A DNA stretch of 64,000 nucleotides from Novosphingobium indicum (GTDB taxonomy: Bacteria; Pseudomonadota; Alphaproteobacteria; Sphingomonadales; Sphingomonadaceae). Below are positions 11,701 to 21,923 of the stretch, piece after piece; within the stretch, counting starts at the first letter, position 1; the number at the start of each line of letters is the position of its first letter. The position numbers and the translations under genes are program-made. The stretch spans positions 217,982-281,981 of the forward strand of contig NZ_BMLK01000004.1 in the NCBI RefSeq assembly GCF_014645195.1, given 5' to 3'. The notes beneath the pieces were generated by a model, which was given only the letters and a program-made list of their open reading frames with translations, was not told where the DNA came from and ran no database searches.

Positions 11701-12052
11701 CGCCGATCATCTGCACGCCGTACTTGTCGAGGATGCCCGCCTCGAACAGATCCAGCGCACAGTTGAGTGCGGTCTGCCCGCCCATCGTCGGCAGCAGTGC
11801 GTCGGGCCGCTCCTTGATGATGATCTTCTCCACCACCTCGGGCGTGATCGGCTCGACATACGTCGCGTCGGCCATGTCCGGGTCGGTCATGATCGTGGCG
11901 GGGTTGGAGTTCACCAGAATGACCCGATAGCCCTCTTCCTTGAGCGCCTTGATCGCCTGGGTCCCCGAATAGTCGAACTCGCAGGCCTGGCCGATGATGA
12001 TCGGACCGGCACCGATGACGAGGATCGAGGAGATGTCTGTGCGCTTGGGCAT
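8729..12052 (-). CDS. carB: carbamoyl-phosphate synthase large subunit
   Basis: A 1107-residue protein. It makes carbamoyl phosphate from bicarbonate, two ATP and ammonia passed from CarA, feeding pyrimidine and arginine synthesis. Two homologous ATP-grasp halves are visible: the first begins [21 protein letters not shown] (near residue 10) and the second at about 570 ([20 protein letters not shown]). Paired [13 protein letters not shown] and [16 protein letters not shown] nucleotide loops lie in each half. The last 170 residues are the MGS-like allosteric domain ([20 protein letters not shown], then [13 protein letters not shown]). Full length with all domains. It is the last gene of the carA-lipoprotein-unknown-carB run; a 54-bp gap precedes it. 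Confidence 0.97.
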   Translation of the reverse strand: MPKRTDISSILVIGAGPIIIGQACEFDYSGTQAIKALKEEGYRVILVNSNPATIMTDPDMADATYVEPITPEVVEKIIIKERPDALLPTMGGQTALNCALDLFEAGILDKYGVQMIGANADAIDKAENRQRFREAMDKIGLESAASGVAHSLEEAHAVLERTGLPAIIRPSFTLGGTGGGVAYNKNEFERIVREGLDASPKNEVLIEESLLGWKEYEMEVVRDKHDNCIIICAIENVDPMGVHTGDSITVAPALTLTDKEYQIMRTASLEVLREIGVETGGSNVQFAVNPENGRLIVIEMNPRVSRSSALASKATGFPIARVAAKLAVGYTLDEITNEITGATPAAFEPTIDYVVTKIPRFAFEKFKGAKAELSTAMKSVGEVMAIGRNIKESLQKALRGLETDLDGFNTVPSLEGAGRDTITAALSKATPERLLNVAQAMREGFTVDEIHAITFYDKWFLRHIEEIIAEEAKIMQDGLPIDAQGLRRVKAMGFSDKRLATLAVRSVHVAGGLAETQAKRSGLLHDALRAMAGATSEDEVRALRHKLGVYPVFKRIDSCAAEFEAITPYMYSTYEAPFFGEPEDEAMPSDRRKIVILGGGPNRIGQGIEFDYCCVHACFALSEAGYETIMVNCNPETVSTDYDTSDRLYFEPLTAEDVLEILRVEQENGELVGVIVQFGGQTPLKLAAALEKANIPILGTTPDAIDLAEDRERFAALVDKLNLKQPANGMARSRDEAVAIANRIGYPVLTRPSYVLGGRAMEIVDSEQQLDNYIATAVHVSNDSPVLIDQYLRDAIECDVDALCDGEQVVVAGVMQHIEEAGVHSGDSACTIPAYSLPPEIIEEMERQAEALAMGLGVRGLMNVQFAVKDGEVYLIEVNPRASRTVPFVAKAIGQPVAKIAARVMAGEKLTEFPPFKRDLDYMAVKEAVFPFARFPGVDPVLSPEMKSTGEVMGIDTDYPRAFAKAQLGAGMRLPTEGTAFVSVKESDKPLIVPAVRKLLDNGFRIIATSGTQKYLADAGLAVELVNKVAEGRPHIVDKIEDGEVNLIFNTTEGWQSLQDSKSIRASAITAKVSIFTTAATSVAASEAIDVIRGSQLEVRSLQDYYS

Positions 12053-12106
12053 GGTAGAGGGCTATCCTGGATTCTAGTGTCTGTAAGGTATCGCGTGCCG
12101 GAGGCT

Positions 12107-12484
12107 TCAGGCCACCAGTTCGCCGAATGCCTTTTCCCAGTACTCGGGACCTTCGGCATTGGCCTTGGCGATGATCGGGTTGGTGGCCTGCCGCTCCTTG
12201 ATCTCGGCGCGGAAGACGTCGGCCTGGAACTGGTGCATCTTGCCGCCGAATTCGTTCTCGGTGGTCGACCATGCGCCCTTGGCAATCATCGAATCGAGGA
12301 ACTGCTTGGCGGCCGCCTTGGACTGGCTGCGCACTTTCATGCCGAACTTGCGGTGGGCGATCTGGAACTTGTCCTCGATGATGAGAGTCAGTTCGCCATA
12401 GGGGTACCAGCGCGTCGCGATGTTGAGATCGTTGGCAGGACCGGCAATGTAATAGGCGATCATGTGGTCGATAAGATCACTCAT
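12107..12484 (-). CDS. conserved protein of unknown function in the car operon
   Basis: A 125-residue cytosolic protein (MSDLIDHMIAYYIAGPAND). It has no signal peptide or membrane segment. It is rich in aromatic and charged residues (TRWYPYGELTLIIEDKFQIAH, later WSTTENEFGGKMHQFQADVF, GPEYWEKAFGELVA), suggesting a compact alpha/beta fold. I do not recognise the family. Its ATG overlaps the stop of the lipoprotein gene (ATGA at 12481-12484), and it ends 55 bp before carB, so it is transcribed and probably translated with carA and carB. A role tied to carbamoyl phosphate is possible but not shown. Confidence 0.8.
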   Translation of the reverse strand: MSDLIDHMIAYYIAGPANDLNIATRWYPYGELTLIIEDKFQIAHRKFGMKVRSQSKAAAKQFLDSMIAKGAWSTTENEFGGKMHQFQADVFRAEIKERQATNPIIAKANAEGPEYWEKAFGELVA

Positions 12485-12783
12485 GGTCTGTTCTCTTTCC
12501 TTGTTTGTCTCTTGATCTCGGCCGGATAGGCGATGCTCACGCGAGGCAGTCGGGCGCGCAGTTCAGCCAGAACGCAGGCCTGCCTCGATTGTGCCATCCC
12601 CTTGGGTGGGTCGAAGCGCAGCTTGTCCTGCTCCACCGTGATCGTCCCCGCGGCAACGCCGCACCTCCCCGCAACCGTCGCGATCTCGGCCTCGCTCAGC
12701 AACGCGGGCTTGGGCGGCGGTGCCTGATTGCACGCCGCCACGAGGCCGCAGGGTGCCAGAAGCAAGGCCGCAGCCTGCTTCAA
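12481..12783 (-). CDS. small lipoprotein coupled to carA
   Basis: A 100-residue protein starting at a TTG that overlaps the carA stop (TTGA at 12780-12783). The start MKQAAALLLAPCGLVAAC is a short lipoprotein signal with lipobox VAAC, Cys18 being the anchor site. The mature part begins NQAPPPKPALLSEAEI and has two further cysteines (GRCGVAAG, RQACVLAEL). No known family. The usual longer frame upstream lies inside carA and is not real. An outer-envelope lipoprotein inside a nucleotide operon is unusual; translational coupling to carA is clear from the overlap. The TTG start is inferred, since no better start gives the signal peptide. Confidence 0.65.
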   Translation of the reverse strand: MKQAAALLLAPCGLVAACNQAPPPKPALLSEAEIATVAGRCGVAAGTITVEQDKLRFDPPKGMAQSRQACVLAELRARLPRVSIAYPAEIKRQTRKENRP

Positions 12784-13946
12784 GCGAGCATCCCGACGAA
12801 CTTTTCGAACAGGTAGAAACTGTCCTGCGGGCCAGGGCTCGCTTCCGGGTGGTACTGCACACCGAAAGCGCGCTTGTTCTTGAGCGCTATGCCGCAATTG
12901 GTGCCGTCGAACAGCGAGACGTGGGTCTCCTCGACCGCATCGGGCAGCGTCTTGTTGTCGACCGCGAAGCCGTGGTTCATCGAGGTGATCTCGACCACGC
13001 CGTCGGCCATGCGCTTCACCGGGTGGTTGGCGCCGCGATGGCCCTGGAACATCTTGGCGGTCTTCGCGCCGGCGGCCAGACCGAGCATCTGGTGGCCAAG
13101 GCAGATACCGAAGATCGGTATGTCCTTTTCCAGCAGCGCCTGAATCACCGGCACGGCGTATTTTCCGGTCGCGGCCGGATCGCCGGGGCCGTTCGACAGG
13201 AACACGCCATCGGGTTCGAGCGCGAGAACCTCTTCCAGGGTGACTTCGGCCGGAACCACCGTCACCCGCGCGCCGGCCTTCACCAGATTGCGGAAGATGT
13301 TGTCCTTGGCGCCGTAATCGATCGCGACCACGTGCGGGCGAGCATCGCGCGGCGAGCGACCGTAGCCGGCCCCGAGCGTCCAAGTGGAGCCTTCCCAGGC
13401 CTCCTGGATTTCGCGGCTGACGATCTTGGCCAGATCCATGCCTTCGAGGCCGGGCCAGTCCTGCGCCTTCTTGACCAGCGCGGGAATGTCGAATGCGCCT
13501 TCGGGATTATAGGCGATCACGGCATTGGGCGCGCCGAGCTTGCGGATGCGGCGCGTCAGCGCGCGGGTATCGATCCCGGCGAGACCGACCTTGCCCTTGT
13601 CCGCCATCCAGTCGCCGAACTCACCGCGTGCACGGAAGTTGGACGAGGGCGTCACGTCCTCGCGCACGATGCAGCCGACGGCGCTGTCGACCTTGGACTC
13701 AAGGTCTTCCTCGTTCACGCCGACGTTGCCGATATGCGGGAAGGTGAAGGTCACGATCTGTCCCGCATAGGACGGATCGGTCATCACTTCCTGATATCCG
13801 GTCATCGAGGTGTTGAAGCAAACCTCGCCCACGGCTTCCCCGACGGCGCCGAAACCGCGCCCCCAGATCACGTGTCCGTCGCTCAGGACGATAACGCCCG
13901 TCGCTCCTTCCGGTTTGGGCGCAGGCGAAGGTGCGGCGTCGGCCAT
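12780..13946 (-). CDS. carA: carbamoyl-phosphate synthase small subunit
   Basis: A 388-residue glutamine amidotransferase subunit; hydrolyses glutamine and channels ammonia to CarB. The N-terminal CPSase_sm domain has the typical SFNTSMTGYQEVMTDPSY-like stretch at residues 44-60. The class I GATase domain carries the nucleophile Cys282 in FGICLGHQMLG, and the His366/Glu368 pair in QYHPEASPGP. All catalytic residues are intact. It is the first gene of the car operon and is divergent from yqeY, with a 160-bp promoter region between them. Confidence 0.97.
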   Translation of the reverse strand: MADAAPSPAPKPEGATGVIVLSDGHVIWGRGFGAVGEAVGEVCFNTSMTGYQEVMTDPSYAGQIVTFTFPHIGNVGVNEEDLESKVDSAVGCIVREDVTPSSNFRARGEFGDWMADKGKVGLAGIDTRALTRRIRKLGAPNAVIAYNPEGAFDIPALVKKAQDWPGLEGMDLAKIVSREIQEAWEGSTWTLGAGYGRSPRDARPHVVAIDYGAKDNIFRNLVKAGARVTVVPAEVTLEEVLALEPDGVFLSNGPGDPAATGKYAVPVIQALLEKDIPIFGICLGHQMLGLAAGAKTAKMFQGHRGANHPVKRMADGVVEITSMNHGFAVDNKTLPDAVEETHVSLFDGTNCGIALKNKRAFGVQYHPEASPGPQDSFYLFEKFVGMLA

Positions 13947-14107
13947 GGTGGGTCGCTCCGTTAACGGCGTTTCTGACGATGAGTGCTAAGTCCCACGCGC
14001 TAGAGACGGTTATGCAGGGCGTCAAGGCACGAGGGTGCAATTTGCCACGCGGCTTGCTAACTTTTACGCAGCCACGTTTTCACACTCATCAGGACGACAG
14101 AAGAACA

Positions 14108-14560
14108 ATGATCCGCGATTCGATCAAGGCCGCACAGGTTTCCGCCATGAAATCGGGTGACAAGCCCCGCCTCGGCGCCGTGCGCCTCATCCTCGCCAAA
14201 CTGAAGGACCGCGACATCGAATTGCGCACCGCCACCGAAACGCCGGACGACGACGCGATGGTGATCGACGTGCTGCAGAAGATGGTCAAACAGCGCCGCG
14301 AATCGATCAAGCTCTACGAAGAAGGCGGCCGCCCGGAGCGTGCCGAAGCCGAAAAGGCGGAACTCGTGGTGATCGAGGAATTCCTGCCTGCGCAGATGTC
14401 GGAAGAGGAAACCAAGGCCGCAATCGAATCGATCAAGGCCGAAACCGGGGCTGCAGGCATGAAGGACATGGGCAAGGTCATGGGCCTGCTCAAGGAACGC
14501 CACGGCGCCCAGCTCGACATGGGCAAGGCCAGCGGCTGGGTGAAGGCAGCCCTGGCCTGA
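14108..14560 (+). CDS. GatB/YqeY domain protein
   Basis: A 150-residue YqeY-type protein (start MIRDSIKAAQVSAMKSGDK). The family carries the tail domain of the tRNA amidotransferase subunit GatB as a stand-alone protein; AVRLILAKLKDRDIELR, EFLPAQMSEEE and the C-terminal MGKVMGLLKERHGAQLDMGKAS are typical. Its role is not settled; it may bind tRNA. The ATG at 14108 is chosen because family homology begins there. It sits 25 bp before dnaG, as in many alphaproteobacteria, and is probably co-transcribed with dnaG and rpoD. Confidence 0.88.
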   Translation: MIRDSIKAAQVSAMKSGDKPRLGAVRLILAKLKDRDIELRTATETPDDDAMVIDVLQKMVKQRRESIKLYEEGGRPERAEAEKAELVVIEEFLPAQMSEEETKAAIESIKAETGAAGMKDMGKVMGLLKERHGAQLDMGKASGWVKAALA

Positions 14561-14585
14561 CCGAAAGCGAAAGGCGGCACGTCCC

Positions 14586-17396
14586 GTGCTAACGCCACAA
14601 TGGCTCGATCAACTCCGCTCCCGTATCACGCTCTCAACGCTGATCGGTCGCTCGACGCGCCTGCAGAAGGCGGGGCGCGAGTACAAAGCGTGCTGCCCGT
14701 TCCATAACGAGAAGAGTCCTAGCTTTACCGTCAACGACGAAAAGGGGTTTTATCATTGCCTCGCTGGCGAAACCCTGGTCATCACAGATCAGGGACGTCT
14801 TCCCATTCGGGAACTCGCCGGAACGACGACTCGCATACTCAGCCGCAACGGCAAGTGGATCGAGGCTCCATTTCGTGACTACGGTCGGCAACGGCTCTGG
14901 CGGATCGCGCTTTCGCGCAACGGCCAGCGCAAAACGCTGTACGCCACCGACGGCCACCGGTGGTTCGTCAGAGGCAGAAAAAGCGCGGTCACTACGGCAC
15001 AACTTAGGCCCGGCCATCGGCTGGAAGCAGCATTTCCAGCCCAGCGCAAAGACTGGACACTCGATGCGGAAGGTATCCGACACGGCATCGTTTTCGGGGA
15101 CGGAACCCTGCTCAAGGAGCACTACGGGTCGGTAAACCTGCACGGAGCCAAAGATGCGCAGCTTGCGCCGTGGTTTCCCGAATCGATGCAGTCCAGTCAC
15201 ATTCGCGACAACGGCGAGCCCTTCATTCGCGTCTATGGAGGCCGCGCATTCGGGCACATGAAAGCCTTGCCCGACTGCACCCTGCCAGAACCGTATTTGC
15301 TGGGGTTCCTCGCCGGATACTTCGCCGCAGACGGTCATGTCGCGAAAGACGGCACGGTGATGCTGAACTGCGCCAATGCCGATCACCTGGAAGCCATTCG
15401 CGATCTGGCTGCAACGCTCGGGATCGGCACGTTCGGCCGCACAACCCAGACGCGCAAGGGAATCGGCGGACGGATATCCGATATCCACCGCATTCACTTT
15501 GTCGGATCGAGTTTACGGCCGGACTTCTTCCTTCTCGATGAAGCCCGGCAGCGCCACATGGCCGCAGCGAAAAAGTTCGAGCGCCTGCGCTGGCAAGTCG
15601 TATCCGTTTCGCCCAGCGAGCGGGTGGAGAATGTCTATTGCGCCGAAGTGCCCGATGAACATGCCTTTGCGATCGACGACAACATCCTGACCGGAAACTG
15701 CTTCGGCTGCGGTGCGCATGGCGATGCGATCCGCTGGATGACCGACCATCAGGGCCTCGCCTTCATGGACGCGGTCAAGGAACTCGCGGCCGAGGCGGGC
15801 ATGGACGTGCCCGCGCCCGATCCGCGTGCAGCCAAGGCGGCGGAAAAGCGCGACACGCTGCACGACGTCATGGCCGCCGCACAGGAGTGGTTCGCGCACA
15901 ACCTCACCGCCCCCGAAGGCGAAGCGGCGCGGGCCTATCTCGCCACGCGCGGCTTCGATGCGCATACCGTGCAGCGCTTCGGGTTCGGCTATGCCCCCGA
16001 GGGGCGGCAGGCGATGAAGGAGGCGCTCTCGCGCTTCCCGCAGGCCATGCTGATCGAGGCGGGCCTGCGCATCGAGGTCGAGGGGCGCGATCCCTACGAC
16101 CGGTTCCGTGGCCGCCTGATGCTGCCGATCGAGGATACGCGCGGACGCGTGATCGCATTCGGCGGACGCATCCTCGCCAAGGACAAGACCGATGCGCCGA
16201 AATACCTGAATTCGCCCGACACCCCGCTCTTCGACAAGGGCCGGACGCTCTACAACCTGCACCGCGCCGCGCCTGCCGCGCGCCAGTCGGGCCGGATGGT
16301 GGTGGTCGAAGGCTACATGGACGTGATCGCGCTGGCCGCCGCGGGAATTGCCGAATGCGTCGCCCCGCTCGGCACCGCGCTCACCGAGCACCAGATCGAA
16401 CTGTTATGGCGCCATGTCGAGCGCCCGGTCCTGTGCTTCGACGGCGATGCCGCCGGCCAGCGCGCCGCGATGCGGGCGATCACCCGCGCCCTGCCCCTGC
16501 TGCGCCCTGCCCACTCGCTGCGCATCGTACGCCTGCCCGAAGGCATGGACCCTGACGACCTGATCAAGGCCAAGGGCCCCAAGGCCATGGAAGATGTTCT
16601 TGGTGAGGCGAAAAGCCTGATCGAGGTCCTGTGGGAAGTCGAACGCGATGCCCAGCCACTGAACACGCCCGAGGACAAGGCCGGACTGAAGGCACGGCTC
16701 ATGGCACATGTCGAATCGATCCAGCACCCGGACATCGCCAGCCTCTATCGCCGCGAGTTGCAGGACCGCTATTCCGAATTCGCCTTCCCCAAGCGCGAGA
16801 ACCGCTGGCAGGGCGGGCAGCGGCAGCCTTTCCAGCCCCGGCAGGGCGGCGGTCGATGGCAACCCGGACGCCCTGCCCCGGCGCCCTCCTCGCCCGAATC
16901 GATCAGCCGCCTGACCGCCCGCTATGCCGGCACCGGTTTACGCGATGCGCTGACCGCTGCGGTGCTGGCAGGGCTCATGCGATGGCCCGCGCAGATCGGC
17001 CGCCACGCCGAGGCTCTGGCCCGCACGCCGGGGCTCGATCCGCGCTTCTTCGCACTGATCGAATGTTGCGACGCAACGCAGGCGCTTGAAAGCGAGGACC
17101 TTGCCACCATATTGAGCGCAAATGGTCTGGAAGTTCCCGGAACCGCTGAATATTCGGGGCTGCGCTTCGGCTTTCTTGCCCCCGACGCGACTGCAGAGCA
17201 GGCGGCAGTGGAACTCTCTCAAGCCATCGATCTCTTGGTGGAGCGTCCGGTTCTGGAAGCTGCGCTGGCACAGGCGACGACACGGTTCGAAAGCGAGCTG
17301 TCGGACGAGTCTTTTGCCGAACAGCAACGTCTGCTCAAGAGAAAGCTGGAATTTGACAAGCGCCTAAGGCAAATGGCGAGCAGAGATGCGCCCTAA
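14586..17396 (+). CDS. dnaG: DNA primase DnaG interrupted by an in-frame intein
   Basis: The open frame has 936 codons; removal of the 314-residue intein (residues 58-371) leaves a 622-residue primase, a normal size. DnaG makes RNA primers at the replication fork. The zinc-binding domain has C37-P-F-H40 followed, after the intein, by C372-F-G-C375; the intein therefore splits the CHC2 finger right before the third ligand. The TOPRIM domain holds VVVEGYMDVIAL and CFDGDAAGQRAA with the acidic metal ligands. The C-terminal part (from about residue 720) is the DnaB-binding region. It lies between yqeY and rpoD in the macromolecular-synthesis order. Without splicing, the finger cannot form. The GTG/ATG choice is settled by GTGCTAACG giving MLTPQWLDQLRS, the family start; the first codon is GTG. 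Confidence 0.96.
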   Translation: MLTPQWLDQLRSRITLSTLIGRSTRLQKAGREYKACCPFHNEKSPSFTVNDEKGFYHCLAGETLVITDQGRLPIRELAGTTTRILSRNGKWIEAPFRDYGRQRLWRIALSRNGQRKTLYATDGHRWFVRGRKSAVTTAQLRPGHRLEAAFPAQRKDWTLDAEGIRHGIVFGDGTLLKEHYGSVNLHGAKDAQLAPWFPESMQSSHIRDNGEPFIRVYGGRAFGHMKALPDCTLPEPYLLGFLAGYFAADGHVAKDGTVMLNCANADHLEAIRDLAATLGIGTFGRTTQTRKGIGGRISDIHRIHFVGSSLRPDFFLLDEARQRHMAAAKKFERLRWQVVSVSPSERVENVYCAEVPDEHAFAIDDNILTGNCFGCGAHGDAIRWMTDHQGLAFMDAVKELAAEAGMDVPAPDPRAAKAAEKRDTLHDVMAAAQEWFAHNLTAPEGEAARAYLATRGFDAHTVQRFGFGYAPEGRQAMKEALSRFPQAMLIEAGLRIEVEGRDPYDRFRGRLMLPIEDTRGRVIAFGGRILAKDKTDAPKYLNSPDTPLFDKGRTLYNLHRAAPAARQSGRMVVVEGYMDVIALAAAGIAECVAPLGTALTEHQIELLWRHVERPVLCFDGDAAGQRAAMRAITRALPLLRPAHSLRIVRLPEGMDPDDLIKAKGPKAMEDVLGEAKSLIEVLWEVERDAQPLNTPEDKAGLKARLMAHVESIQHPDIASLYRRELQDRYSEFAFPKRENRWQGGQRQPFQPRQGGGRWQPGRPAPAPSSPESISRLTARYAGTGLRDALTAAVLAGLMRWPAQIGRHAEALARTPGLDPRFFALIECCDATQALESEDLATILSANGLEVPGTAEYSGLRFGFLAPDATAEQAAVELSQAIDLLVERPVLEAALAQATTRFESELSDESFAEQQRLLKRKLEFDKRLRQMASRDAP
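14757..15698 (+). other. intein with LAGLIDADG homing endonuclease, inserted in DnaG
   Basis: The 314-residue insert (DnaG residues 58-371) has all the marks of an intein. Block A starts with Cys58 (CLAGETLVITDQG). Block B has T121-D-G-H124 (ATDGHRWFV) followed by LRPGHRLE. Block F is VENVYCAEVPDEHAFAID and block G is NILTGN with terminal Asn371, followed by the +1 residue Cys372. The penultimate residue is Gly370, not the usual His, which is seen in some active inteins. Two dodecapeptide-like motifs, IRHGIVFGDGTLL (164-176) and YLLGFLAGYFAADGHV (237-252), indicate a two-motif DOD homing endonuclease. The insert looks less G+C-rich than the flanking dnaG sequence, consistent with horizontal arrival. 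Splicing would join FYH to CFGCG exactly as in ordinary DnaG. Confidence 0.93.
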
Positions 17397-17474
17397 CGCG
17401 AATTGTATAATTGGGGTTGTACGATCTGCGCGCCTTATGATCTGCGCGGGGCAGCACGAGTTAACGGCGGAAGA

Positions 17475-19496
<2,022 letters not shown>

Positions 19497-19500
19497 GAGA

Positions 19501-19529
19501 AAAGCCCCGCTCCGGCGGGGCTTTTTTTG
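19501..19529 (+). terminator. rho-independent terminator of rpoD
   Basis: AAGCCCCGC (19502-19510), loop TCCG, GCGGGGCTT (19515-19523), then a T-run to 19529. A strong intrinsic terminator a few bases past the rpoD stop. Confidence 0.92.
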
Positions 19530-19619
19530 TCTTTGCCCTGGAGCAAACTCGAAACGAATCCTTCTGCCGAAGGTCTGCGGCTTCGAACACTGCAGACGAA
19601 GCACTTACTGAAAATGCCG

Positions 19620-20456
19620 TTATTCGAGCACTTTTCCGGTACGAACATCCACAACCTTGCCTTCCGAATAGCTCAACACACCCGGAACCGGCGCCAACCG
19701 GTTGATCCAGCTTGCCCCGGGCTGGAGGAATGGACCGACGGCATGATATTCGGCGCGTGCCAGTGGCAATCCAGCGGCGACCTGAGGCACGACTGTATCC
19801 AAATCGGCCGGCACCACTGCCGCGCCAAGAATGAATGAATACTGGAACATCTGCTCGCCCAGGTTGTCTTCGAGATTGGGAACGGGCGATGGCTTATGCA
19901 CCTTGTCCGCATAGAGCGAACCAAGGAACGTCACCACTCCGGGCTGCGCAGCGAACTTGACTGTACCCAAGCAATTGCAATTCGTCAGCGCTCGCGTGCC
20001 AACCGCTGTGCCATAGAAAACGTACGTACCTGGTGGAACTTCCACGAGATAGGTGCGCATTTCGCCGTCTTCGGCAAAATCTTTCACAGGCAGTGCGAAG
20101 GCGTTGGACGGGCCGTCATAACTGAACCCGAAATTCTCGACGGTTGGCACCGGTCCGTTCTTCGCCTTCTTGCGAAGATTGGGCAGTTCTTTCTCATAGG
20201 CCTGCTGCCGCGCTGCAAGAAAGGCGACCATCTCATCGTCCGAAGGAATTCGGCCCATGACATGAGTTATCGCAAACATGCCTGATTTGGCCGTACTGGC
20301 GCGATAGAGCAAATAGGCCTTGGCTGGGTCGAGCACGGTCGGTGCCGTCGCATGCACCGCTACACCATCCGGTTCACGGGCAGCTAACGGGGTGGAATGC
20401 GTCAGCATTAATGCGAGCGCCCCAAGCGCGACAGAGACAATCGATACACTCTTCAT
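19620..20456 (-). CDS. secreted protein of unknown function
   Basis: A 278-residue protein starting at 20456, behind a perfect GGAGGTGG RBS. The signal peptide MKSVSIVSVALGALALMLTH ends near LAA-RE. The mature part is hydrophilic and has a C-N-C pair in LTNCNCLGTVKF (about residue 175), YGTAVGTRA and a middle part FGFSYDGPSNAFALPVKDFA. These features recall DUF2846-like or plasma-membrane-associated lipid-handling proteins, but I cannot assign a family. It overlaps by 4 bases the upstream gene at 20453-21019, so the two act together, probably in the periplasm or outer membrane. Confidence 0.8.
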   Translation of the reverse strand: MKSVSIVSVALGALALMLTHSTPLAAREPDGVAVHATAPTVLDPAKAYLLYRASTAKSGMFAITHVMGRIPSDDEMVAFLAARQQAYEKELPNLRKKAKNGPVPTVENFGFSYDGPSNAFALPVKDFAEDGEMRTYLVEVPPGTYVFYGTAVGTRALTNCNCLGTVKFAAQPGVVTFLGSLYADKVHKPSPVPNLEDNLGEQMFQYSFILGAAVVPADLDTVVPQVAAGLPLARAEYHAVGPFLQPGASWINRLAPVPGVLSYSEGKVVDVRTGKVLE

Positions 20457-21019
20457 CGAACCACCTCCGATTGATCGGGACGCGGCCCGGCAGCAATTTT
20501 TGCCTGCATGGCGACAACCTGGTCCTCCTCTCCGGTGTTGATCGTTTTCCATGTCTCTTCGGACAGCGCATAACGCGCATATCCTCGCGTCCCCATGCAG
20601 CGGCGCAGCTTGTTGTTCTCCAGTCCGCGATCAAGCTTGGGCAGGATGATTGCCGCCATTGCCGCGCCCACCAGGCCATAGGGGCTCGTCGTCGAGGCCA
20701 CCGGCTTGCTGCTTTCTTCTCCGAAGGGAATAAAATCAGGCAGCAATATCGCGCTCGTCCTTGTCAGATGCGCGCGGCATTCCCGCAAATCGGCATAGGC
20801 CTTGTCGAAACTCACTCCCGACTTGTGAAAATAAAAGAACTTGTAGCCGTCCCCAAGCACCTTCTCACGCTCCACCGGATCAGAAGGCAGCGTCACAGAC
20901 GGCAGCGAGAAAGTCGCTGGATCAATGAGGGGAAATGGATCTTGCGCACCCGCAGGAGCTGCAGGGAGCATAGCAACCAGCGCGATAAACGCTGCGCACT
21001 TGAAGTTGGATATCCTCAT
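20453..21019 (-). CDS. secreted protein of unknown function
   Basis: A 188-residue protein. From ATG 21019 the sequence MRISNFKCAAFIALVAMLPA is a signal peptide, likely cut after AGA-Q. The mature part contains VEREKVLGDGYKFFYFHKSG, a cysteine in DLRECRAHL, a hydrophobic stretch YGLVGAAMAAIILPKLD that may be a membrane anchor or glycine hinge, and LRRCMGTRGYARYALSEETWK, a segment often seen in small sphingomonad secreted proteins. The two cysteines may form a disulfide. Function unknown. It is coupled to the next secreted protein (4-base overlap). The frame is open to 21115, but only the start at 21019 gives a signal peptide. Confidence 0.75.
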   Translation of the reverse strand: MRISNFKCAAFIALVAMLPAAPAGAQDPFPLIDPATFSLPSVTLPSDPVEREKVLGDGYKFFYFHKSGVSFDKAYADLRECRAHLTRTSAILLPDFIPFGEESSKPVASTTSPYGLVGAAMAAIILPKLDRGLENNKLRRCMGTRGYARYALSEETWKTINTGEEDQVVAMQAKIAAGPRPDQSEVVR

Positions 21020-21466
21020 ACCCGACGGATGTATCGCGTATTTCTTACCTGTACAGGAGGATATTTCGTCGGCTGCTGGAGGATCGCTTGTTGTCCGATC
21101 CAACGTGATTTCCACGTATCAATGAGCAACCCGGATGACTCGCGAAAGGCAGCGAATCCGCCCAAATATTTTCCTACTCCCCTTCCACCTGCCAAACTGC
21201 GCGCGGCATCTGTCTGCCCTGTTCTTTGAACCGTCCATCCTCGCCGTCGAAAAACTGCCTTTGCAGCGTAACGATATCGCTGCCCCAGGGCTTTGAAAAA
21301 TGGCGACTTCGCAGAAACACGCCATGGCCGCTTTGGACAAAGTTTGAAAACTTACGCCGCCCCGCCACCGAACGCTGAATAGCGCCCCTGCCGGGACTCG
21401 CTTTGCGGCGCAGTCATGACTAAGGGGAGCGCAAACGACTCCCGCATAAGGACAGGCCCCCTTTCC
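21020..21466. other. intergenic region before rpiB, no supported gene
   Basis: Short frames on both strands lack ribosome sites and family resemblance. The part next to rpiB holds a small hairpin, GGGAG (21425-21429) with CTCCC (21439-21443). The region must carry the divergent promoters for the secreted-protein pair and for rpiB-glyA. No known riboswitch was recognised. Confidence 0.5.
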
Positions 21467-21904
21467 ATGCGCATTGCCATTGTCTCCGATCACGCCGCCG
21501 TCGACCTCAAGGCCGAACTGCGCGAATATCTCATCGAAAACGGCCATGAAGTCGCCGATCTCGGCCCCGAGACCGCCGACCGGGTCGACTATCCCGACTA
21601 CGGCTACAAGCTCGCCTCGGTCGTGGCCGACGGCACCGCCGAGTACGGCGTGGCGCTGTGCGGTTCGGGCATCGGCATCTCGATGGCCGTGAACCGCAAT
21701 CCCGATTGCCGCTGCGCGCTCGTCTCAGAGCCGCTTTCGGCCGCGCTCGCCCGCGAGCACAACAATGCGAACTGCATCGCCATGGGTGCGCGCCTCACCG
21801 GCGTCGACATGGCCAAGGCTTGCCTCGATGCGTTCCTTTCCACCGAGTTCGGCGGAGGCCGCCACGCCGGCCGCGTCGAAAAGCTCACCAACCCCGCATT
21901 CTGA
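21467..21904 (+). CDS. rpiB: ribose-5-phosphate isomerase B
   Basis: A 145-residue RpiB/LacAB sugar isomerase; interconverts ribose-5-P and ribulose-5-P in the pentose phosphate pathway. Start [18 protein letters not shown] is the family N-terminus with the phosphate-binding His. [15 protein letters not shown] carries the catalytic Cys and anion-binding loop, and [15 protein letters not shown] the second signature. An upstream in-frame ATG at 21416 gives no family homology. It is followed after 19 bp by glyA, as in many alphaproteobacteria; glyA-linked one-carbon metabolism suggests common regulation. Confidence 0.95.
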   Translation: MRIAIVSDHAAVDLKAELREYLIENGHEVADLGPETADRVDYPDYGYKLASVVADGTAEYGVALCGSGIGISMAVNRNPDCRCALVSEPLSAALAREHNNANCIAMGARLTGVDMAKACLDAFLSTEFGGGRHAGRVEKLTNPAF

Positions 21905-21923
21905 TCCGAAGAGGTCCCCGCAC

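Noticed and set aside
8765..12529. 1254-codon open frame on the plus strand
   Set aside because: It lies antisense to carB, a certain gene; long antisense frames are common in G+C-rich DNA and the translation is low-complexity Arg/Ala/Gly/His.
21119..21547. Minus-strand frames of 64 and 142 codons before rpiB
   Set aside because: No RBS, no family features; one overlaps rpiB.
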